In this document: positions 59,385 through 64,000 of the stretch, piece after piece
Position numbering within the stretch: the first letter of the stretch is position 1
Layout of the letters: each line of letters starts with the position of its first letter
DNA from: CAZABC01 sp964483405
GTDB lineage: Bacteria; Chloroflexota; Limnocylindria; Limnocylindrales; CSP1-4
Length of the DNA stretch: 64,000 nucleotides
Assembly: GCA_964483405.1 (NCBI GenBank)
Contig: CAZABC010000003.1
Location: 90,697 to 154,696, forward strand
Reading direction: 5' to 3'
Made by a program: the position numbers and the translations under genes
The notes under the pieces: model-generated
What the model saw: only the letters and a program-made list of their open reading frames with translations
Databases searched by the model: none
What the model was told of the DNA's origin: nothing

Positions 59385-60605
59385 CTACGCCATCGCGAGG
59401 ACGGGCGCGATCCGCTCCATCGCCCAGTCGATCTCGTCCCTGGTGATGACGAGCGGCGGGGCGAACCGGATCGTGTGCTCGTGGGTCTCCTTGGCCAGGA
59501 TGCCGTCGCGCTGGAGCGCCTCGCAGAAGCGACGGGCCCCGCCGGCCTCCGGCCGCAGCTCGACGCCGATCAGGAGCCCGCGGCCACGGACCTCCCTGAC
59601 GTGGCCGGTGGCGACCTCGCGCAGCCGACCCATGAAGTACTCGCCCATGGTCGCGGCGTTCGCGACGAGGTCCTCGTCGACGAGCACCCGGAGCGCCGCC
59701 CGGGCCACGGCACAGGCGAGCGGGCTGCCGCCGAAGGTGCTGCCGTGGGTGCCCGGCGTGAAGACGTCCATGATCTCGTCGCTCGCGAGGACGGCCGAGA
59801 CCGGGTAGAAGCCGCCCGAGAGCGCCTTGCCGATCGTGACGATGTCCGCCCGGACGCCCTCGTGGTCGAAGGCGAAGAGCCGTCCCGTGCGCCCGAGCCC
59901 GGTCTGGATCTCGTCGGCGATGAGCAGGACCCCGTTCCGGTCGCAGATCTCGCGGACCCGGCGGAGGTAGCCGTCGGGCGGGACGATGACGCCGCCCTCG
60001 CCCTGGATCGGCTCGACGATGAAGGCCGCGGTGTTCGGGGTGATCGCTGCCTCGAGCGCATCGGCGTCGCCGTACGGGACGAGCGAGAAGCCGGGCGTCA
60101 GGGGGCCGAAGCCGGCCCGGTACAGCGGCTCGGGGCTGAAGCTGATGATCGAGATCGTCCGGCCACCGAAGTTGCCCTCGCAGGCGATGATCTCGGCCGC
60201 GCCGTCGGGGACGCCCTTGACGTCGTAGGCCCACTTGCGGGCGGCCTTGATCGCCGTCTCGACCGCCTCGGCGCCGGAGTTCATCGGGAGGATGCGCGGG
60301 TAGCCCGTGAGCGCCGACAGCTCGCGGTAGTACGGGCCGAGCTGGTCGTTCCGGAAGGCCCGGCTGGTCAGCGGCAGCCGACCGGCCTGCTCCACCATCG
60401 CCGCGAGGATCCGCGGGTGGGCATGGCCCTGGTTGACCGCGCTGTAGGCGGACAGGCAGTCGAGGTAGCGACGGCCGTCGACGTCCCAGACCCAGACGCC
60501 CTCGCCGCGGGTCAGGACGACGTCGAGGGGGTGGTAGTTGTGGGCGCCGAAGCGGTCCTCGAGCTCGATGAGCTCACGCGCCGACGAGCGTTCGACGAGG
60601 GTCAT
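59385..60605 (-). CDS. rocD: Ornithine aminotransferase
   Basis: 406 residues of class III aminotransferases with ornithine-specific features: [89 protein letters not shown] and [48 protein letters not shown] lysine in [15 protein letters not shown]. It turns ornithine and 2-oxoglutarate into glutamate semialdehyde and glutamate, linking arginine and proline metabolism. TATGAT 68 nt upstream is a likely -10. Convergent with the aminotransferase at 57963. Confidence 0.94.
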   Translation of the reverse strand: MTLVERSSARELIELEDRFGAHNYHPLDVVLTRGEGVWVWDVDGRRYLDCLSAYSAVNQGHAHPRILAAMVEQAGRLPLTSRAFRNDQLGPYYRELSALTGYPRILPMNSGAEAVETAIKAARKWAYDVKGVPDGAAEIIACEGNFGGRTISIISFSPEPLYRAGFGPLTPGFSLVPYGDADALEAAITPNTAAFIVEPIQGEGGVIVPPDGYLRRVREICDRNGVLLIADEIQTGLGRTGRLFAFDHEGVRADIVTIGKALSGGFYPVSAVLASDEIMDVFTPGTHGSTFGGSPLACAVARAALRVLVDEDLVANAATMGEYFMGRLREVATGHVREVRGRGLLIGVELRPEAGGARRFCEALQRDGILAKETHEHTIRFAPPLVITRDEIDWAMERIAPVLAMA

Positions 60606-60672
60606 GGGCGGTCCCGTCCGTGACGTGGCTGCTCGTTGGGTCCTCGGGAACAGCCCGTACCGAAGCCGCTCA

Positions 60673-60678
60673 ATCATA
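60673..60678 (-). promoter_or_regulatory. -10 element of rocD
   Basis: TATGAT on the minus strand, five of six match to TATAAT, predicts transcription from near 60666 and a 60-nt leader. No clear -35 box precedes it; the hairpin at 60683-60706 occupies that region. Confidence 0.55.
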
Positions 60679-60682
60679 GCGA

Positions 60683-60706
60683 AGCGCCCGTCCTGCGACG
60701 GGCGCT
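60683..60706 (-). terminator. Strong hairpin between the HTH gene and rocD
   Basis: AGCGCCCGTC and GACGGGCGCT pair perfectly (10 bp, 4-nt loop), followed on the minus strand by TTCGCTAT. Lying about 50 bp past the small HTH gene's stop codon, it is the best-formed terminator in the window. Confidence 0.65.
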
Positions 60707-60758
60707 CGGTCGTCCGTGACGGGACCCGGCAGCGGCCGGAGCCCGTCGCGTCGGCGGA

Positions 60759-60953
60759 CTAGCGGTTGCGGGCGAGGAAGGCCATCACGTCCTCGAGCCG
60801 GAAGCGCCGGTCGCCGCGCCGGCAGACCCGGTAGAACGGCAGCTCGCCGCGGTCCCCGAGCCGCTTCACGGTGTTGACGTGCAGATGGAGCATCTCGGCC
60901 ACCTCGCTGGCGGTCAGCATCGGGCCGAGCTCATGGGCGACCATCGAAGCCAT
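60759..60953 (-). CDS. Small helix-turn-helix DNA-binding protein (excisionase/MerR-like)
   Basis: 64 residues, one winged helix: MLTASEVAEMLHLHVNTVKRLGDRGELPFYRVCRRGDRRFRLEDVMAFLAR. This HTH_17 pattern occurs in excisionases, phage regulators and many chromosomal adaptors (BldC-like). No integrase or attachment site is near, so a chromosomal regulator is more likely than an excisionase. TACAGT at 61043-61038 is a likely -10, giving a leader of about 80 nt. A hairpin terminator follows. Confidence 0.85.
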   Translation of the reverse strand: MASMVAHELGPMLTASEVAEMLHLHVNTVKRLGDRGELPFYRVCRRGDRRFRLEDVMAFLARNR

Positions 60954-61143
60954 CGTGGCGTTCCTGCCTCTTCGCTCGTCTCGCGGGGTGGCTCCCCGGC
61001 GGTGCGGTGCGCGGGTCGGTCCGCGCGACTCGACCGGACTGTACGGACCGAGGCGGGGTGCGAACAGCCGTACTTTCGGGTACCGCGGGGGGGTAGGACG
61101 GAGGGAGGACCGGTCTCGGGCCGCGCGGGGCGGTCCGGCCGGG

Positions 61144-62577
61144 TCAGGTGCGGACGACCGCGAGCGCGGCGATCGGGGCCGGCCCGCGCGGCGGGCCGGC
61201 CGCCTCGGTCGGATCCTCGACGATGACCTGGCCGAGCGACCAGAGGGTCACGACCGTCAGGACGACCATCAGCCCCGCGAGCGGCAGCTGGCGGCGGCGC
61301 AGCCGGCGGAACGCGGCCGGGTCGGTCGCCGCGTCCGGCTCGGCCTGGAGGGCGGCCTGGTGGCCAGCCCACGCCCCGACCATGTGCCCGCCGACAACGG
61401 CGACGAGCTGGACCGTCCAGAGGACCGATGGCGGCAGCCACGCGATGTCGGGCTCGAAGAACGCCGTGCCGAAGAGGTCCCAACCGAGCTGGAGCGGGTC
61501 CGAGATCGCGATGACGATCCGCTGGCCGTCCACGAGGAGGTAGGTCAGGTAGTGGGCGACGAGGTAGCCGACCGCGATCGGCAGCAGCCCCGCGCCGAGG
61601 GCCGGCAGTCCGGCCAGCCGGGCGACCGCGAGGACGGCGAGGACGAGCAGCGCGAGGAAGCCGGCGAGGATCGCCGTCTCGGGACCCAGGGCGGGCGCGC
61701 CGAACAGGTCGAAGAACGGCTGGTTCTGCGAGAGCCCGTCGTAGATGATCGAGCCGGTCGCGAGCGCGACGAGGACGACGAGCGGGATCGTCCAGGCGGG
61801 TCGCTCGAACCCCGCGCCGAAGGGCTGGCGGCGGACGAGCGTCCGGGTCGGGTCGCCCGGATCGCCGACCCATCGGGCGAGCCGGCCGAGCGTCACGAAC
61901 CAGACCGAGAACGTCTCGCCGTCGGCTCGCCAGCGGTCCCGACCGTACTGGGCCATCCCGGCCAACGTGAGCGCCGTGTAGCCGATCAGGATCGCGCCGA
62001 GCGTCGGCCCGGCCGGCTCGAGGACGAGCTCGAGCCAGACGAAGAAGGCGAAGCCCGCGGCAGCCGGCCAGGACCCGAGCCGCGACGGGTAGGCCGCCGG
62101 GCGCCAGCCCGAGATCCCGACGGCCCGCAGGGCCCGCGCCCCGGCGTCGTGGAGCGTCGAGAACGGGTCGATCCAGGTCCAGGCCGGGCCGAGGAATGCG
62201 GAGACCATGGCGAGCCCGACCCAGCCATAGACCCACAGGAACAGGGTCGCGACGTCGGCGTCGCCGCCGCCGCCGACGATCGCCTGGGCGACGATCCAGA
62301 GCCAGCCGAGCAGGCCGAGCGCCCGGAGCCCGAGCCGGAGCCAGCGCGGTGCGGGCCGCGAGGGACCGAGCGGCGGGACGGCCGCCCGCTTGTCGCGCAG
62401 GAGGACGAAGGCGAACGACAGCCCGACCGCCGCGGCCGCGCCGGCGAGGTACACGGCGAGCGGCAGCGGCGACTCGTACCGGCCGGACAGGCTGTGGGCG
62501 AGCGCCGGCGCGGCGAGCGCCAGCGCGAGGACGGCGCCGATGGCGACCCCGAGCGCCCGCCGGGCGCGGGCGATCAC
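61144..62577 (-). CDS. Polytopic membrane protein coupled to CopC
   Basis: 477 residues. A signal-like start (RALGVAIGAVLALALAAPALAHSLSGRYESPLPL) is followed by about eleven hydrophobic helices. The gene starts at a GTG that overlaps the CopC stop (GTGA), so the products are made together. Similar actinobacterial proteins are often named after fenitrothion hydrolase, with weak evidence; a role as the membrane partner of CopC (CopD-like copper import) is inferred from position only. Several histidines lie in or near helices (VAHYLTYLLVDG, VGGHMVGAWAGHQAAL) and could bind metal. Confidence 0.75.
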   Translation of the reverse strand: MIARARRALGVAIGAVLALALAAPALAHSLSGRYESPLPLAVYLAGAAAAVGLSFAFVLLRDKRAAVPPLGPSRPAPRWLRLGLRALGLLGWLWIVAQAIVGGGGDADVATLFLWVYGWVGLAMVSAFLGPAWTWIDPFSTLHDAGARALRAVGISGWRPAAYPSRLGSWPAAAGFAFFVWLELVLEPAGPTLGAILIGYTALTLAGMAQYGRDRWRADGETFSVWFVTLGRLARWVGDPGDPTRTLVRRQPFGAGFERPAWTIPLVVLVALATGSIIYDGLSQNQPFFDLFGAPALGPETAILAGFLALLVLAVLAVARLAGLPALGAGLLPIAVGYLVAHYLTYLLVDGQRIVIAISDPLQLGWDLFGTAFFEPDIAWLPPSVLWTVQLVAVVGGHMVGAWAGHQAALQAEPDAATDPAAFRRLRRRQLPLAGLMVVLTVVTLWSLGQVIVEDPTEAAGPPRGPAPIAALAVVRT

Positions 62578-63266
62578 CCGGCAGGATCCACGCGCCGGCG
62601 GCGCCACAGGAGACCTGCGAACGCCCCGATCGCCAGACCGGCGACGACGAGCGGGATGACGATGGAGCCCCCGTCGTCGGCGCTCGACCCGTCGTCCGGC
62701 GGCGGCGAGGGCGAGGCGACCGGCGAGGCGCTCGGCGCCGGAGACGGCGACGCCGCCGGTGAGGGGCTGGGGGCCGCAGACGGGCTCGGCGATAGTGACG
62801 GGCTCGGCGAGGGCGACGGGCTCGGCGAGGGCGACGGGCTCGGCTCGGGGATGGCGACCGTGAAGGTGTAGGTCCCGCGCTCGATGTGCCCGTCGGTCGC
62901 GGCCGTGGTCCAGCGGACCTCGTGGACCCCGTTCGCGAGGGCGGGCAGCTCGACGGCCGCGGCGAGGCCGTCCGCGGCGAAGGAGTCGGCCGAGCTGCGG
63001 GCGACGACCGTCCCGGCCGGATCGCGGACCTCGATCGTCGACTTGGCGGGGTCGACGGCCTCGGTGAAGGTGGCCGTCAGCGTGCCGGGCTGCGTTTCGA
63101 TCGTCGCGCCCGGACCCGGGGTCGCGGTCTCGAGCTCGGCGTGCGCCATCGCCGTGGCCGGCAGCGCGAGCGCCCACAGGATGGCGAAGAGCCAGGGCAG
63201 GCCGGCGCGGACGGGTCGGGGCCGGCGGACGGGTCGGCGCGTGGGGCCGGCGTGGGGTGCGGACAT
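62574..63266 (-). CDS. copC: CopC-domain copper-binding protein, membrane anchored
   Basis: 230 residues. A signal sequence (LPWLFAILWALALPATAMA) precedes the CopC domain, whose mature N-terminus begins with the copper-binding histidine (AHAELETATPGPGATI) and contains LTATFTEAVDPAKSTIEVRD and GVHEVRWTTAATDGHIERGTYTFTV. A Ser/Pro repeat linker of about 55 residues and a C-terminal membrane helix (IVIPLVVAGLAIGAFAGLL, RRRR) anchor it outside. TATCAT lies 7 nt before the ATG. It likely handles copper together with the downstream membrane protein; the cupredoxin at 48.9 kb would be one user. Confidence 0.9.
   Translation of the reverse strand: MSAPHAGPTRRPVRRPRPVRAGLPWLFAILWALALPATAMAHAELETATPGPGATIETQPGTLTATFTEAVDPAKSTIEVRDPAGTVVARSSADSFAADGLAAAVELPALANGVHEVRWTTAATDGHIERGTYTFTVAIPEPSPSPSPSPSPSPSPSLSPSPSAAPSPSPAASPSPAPSASPVASPSPPPDDGSSADDGGSIVIPLVVAGLAIGAFAGLLWRRRRVDPAG
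62781..62852. repeat. 18-bp minisatellite in the CopC linker
   Basis: Units starting CGGGCTCGGCGA lie at 62781, 62799, 62817 and 62835: two identical copies flanked by two diverged ones. On the minus strand they encode SPSPSP, so the linker can change length in six-residue steps. Confidence 0.85.
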
Positions 63267-63292
63267 CGGGCGGATGATACGGCCGACGCGGC

Positions 63293-63985
63293 TCAGCGGC
63301 GGTCGCGGACCTGGCGACGCGCGTCGCGGACGACCCGGACGAAGCTCGTGAAGTGCTTCCACGGCCGGACGTGGCTGGGCTCGCCGGCGTAGATCGTCCG
63401 GATCGGGACCCAGGCGATCGGCCAGCCGAGGCGGATGCACGTCGTCAGCTGCTCGACCTCGAACTCGAAGCCGGCCTCGCGACCCTCGAGCAGCGCCGCC
63501 ATCAGCCGACGGCTGAGGAGGCGGTAGCCCGACTGGTTGTCGGGGACGTCCCGGCCGACGGCCCACGAGAAGGCCATGCCGCCGAGCTCGTTCGAGACGC
63601 GGCGGACCGGCGGCATCCGCCGGAAGTCGCGGCGGCCGACGACGAGGTCGGCGCCGCTCGCCGCGAACGCCGCGAGGAACGCCGGGATCTCGGCCGGGTC
63701 GTGCTGACCGTCGGCATCGAGCGTCACCGCCGCGTCGTAGCCGTCGGCGATCGCCCGCCCGAAGCCGGTCCGGAGCGCGACCCCCTTGCCCTGGTTCGGC
63801 ACCTGGCGGACGACCTCGGCGCCGGCCGCGGCGGCCCGCTCGGCCGTGTCGTCGGTCGAGCCGTCGTCGACGACGATGACCGGCAGGTGGGCCAGCGCGC
63901 CCCCGACGACGGCCGCGATCCGCGGGCCCTCCATGTAGCCGGGAACGAGCGCGACGACGCGCCGCGCCGGGTCGGTCGTGGTCAG
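63293..63985 (-). CDS. Glycosyltransferase family 2 (polyprenol-phosphate sugar type), probable CTG start
   Basis: About 230 residues. RVVALVPGYMEGPRIAAVV, VIVVDDGSTDDTAERA, GKGVALRTGFGRAIADGYDAAVTLDADGQHDP give the GT-A fold with nucleotide-binding DDGS and the DAD metal motif; GRDVPDNQSGYRLLSRR is typical for DPM1/DPG synthase-like enzymes that load sugars on a polyprenyl phosphate. The first ATG (63934) would cut the conserved N-terminus. CTG at 63985 has GGAGG 5 nt upstream and restores it. The window ends 15 bp further, so a start outside cannot be excluded, as the frame remains open. Confidence 0.85.
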   Translation of the reverse strand: MTTTDPARRVVALVPGYMEGPRIAAVVGGALAHLPVIVVDDGSTDDTAERAAAAGAEVVRQVPNQGKGVALRTGFGRAIADGYDAAVTLDADGQHDPAEIPAFLAAFAASGADLVVGRRDFRRMPPVRRVSNELGGMAFSWAVGRDVPDNQSGYRLLSRRLMAALLEGREAGFEFEVEQLTTCIRLGWPIAWVPIRTIYAGEPSHVRPWKHFTSFVRVVRDARRQVRDRR

Positions 63986-64000
63986 TGGAGCCTCCCTGGG

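Noticed and set aside
60759..60953. Small HTH protein as excisionase of a mobile element
   Set aside because: No integrase, attachment repeat or tRNA target nearby; such HTH proteins are also common chromosomal regulators.
62781..62852. Repeat units as a CRISPR-like array
   Set aside because: Units are 18 bp without spacers and encode a Ser/Pro linker in frame; no cas genes are present.

Overview
This is a very high-GC (about 70 % or more), gene-dense bacterial chromosome segment. I see no insertion sequence, phage gene, CRISPR array or rRNA, and one tRNA. Split methylmalonyl-CoA mutase, LAL-type LuxR regulators, DUF4032 kinase-like and DUF2238-like proteins, and a small 'ELTPEEVELVL' protein suggest Chloroflexota, probably a Limnocylindria-like or related uncultured soil/freshwater lineage. 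High-GC Actinobacteriota are the alternative. This placement is inference from protein flavour, not a computed phylogeny.

Layout. 0-3 kb: an MFS gene (cut by the window edge) and an M16 peptidase pair. 3-5 kb: an ArsR regulator with its own operator and a second similar site before a small membrane protein. 5-15 kb: serine hydrolase, carAB with a leader carrying two PyrR-binding-loop-like repeats, a giant LuxR/LAL regulator and an ECF sigma factor. 15-20 kb: SHOCT protein, tRNA-Lys(CTT), a Gmad2-like membrane-anchored protein, aldehyde dehydrogenase, HemW-like radical SAM protein. 20-27 kb: acyl-CoA dehydrogenase-thiolase operon, cupin-cyclase fusion, the mcm small subunit-meaB-hbd operon, folE. 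27-36 kb: histone-deacetylase-like amidohydrolase coupled to a hydrolase lacking its nucleophile, a metallopeptidase, then an operon of dehydratase, membrane protein, a glycosyltransferase-permease fusion and a second permease. 36-45 kb: ArsR-thioredoxin operon, C39-like secreted protein, MFS, DinB-like protein, free-standing cobalamin-binding protein, mcm large subunit, DnaJ-like protein, hydrolase-nitroreductase pair. 45-52 kb: a tightly coupled GNAT operon, cupredoxin, methyltransferase, then an ECF sigma factor translationally coupled to an O6-alkylguanine methyltransferase carrying a C-terminal Ada zinc module. 52-61 kb: amino-acid catabolism (EamA exporter, Lrp regulator, Cys/Met lyase, tyrosine-phenol-lyase-like enzyme, acyl-CoA dehydrogenase, two class III aminotransferases). 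61-64 kb: CopC protein, its membrane partner and a glycosyltransferase.

Metabolism. Amino acids are probably deaminated by lyases and aminotransferases, and the acyl-CoAs oxidised by acyl-CoA dehydrogenase, 3-hydroxyacyl-CoA dehydrogenase and thiolase. Propionyl/methylmalonyl units would enter the TCA cycle through the split B12-dependent mutase, with MeaB as chaperone. The two mutase subunits lie 14 kb apart.

Expression signals. Many start codons (ATG, GTG, once TTG) lie exactly 6-7 nt after a TANNNT -10 hexamer with no Shine-Dalgarno sequence, which points to widespread leaderless transcription. Genes within operons instead join by 4-bp ATGA or GTGA overlaps. Two genes appear to use non-canonical starts (ATC, CTG) behind good Shine-Dalgarno sequences.
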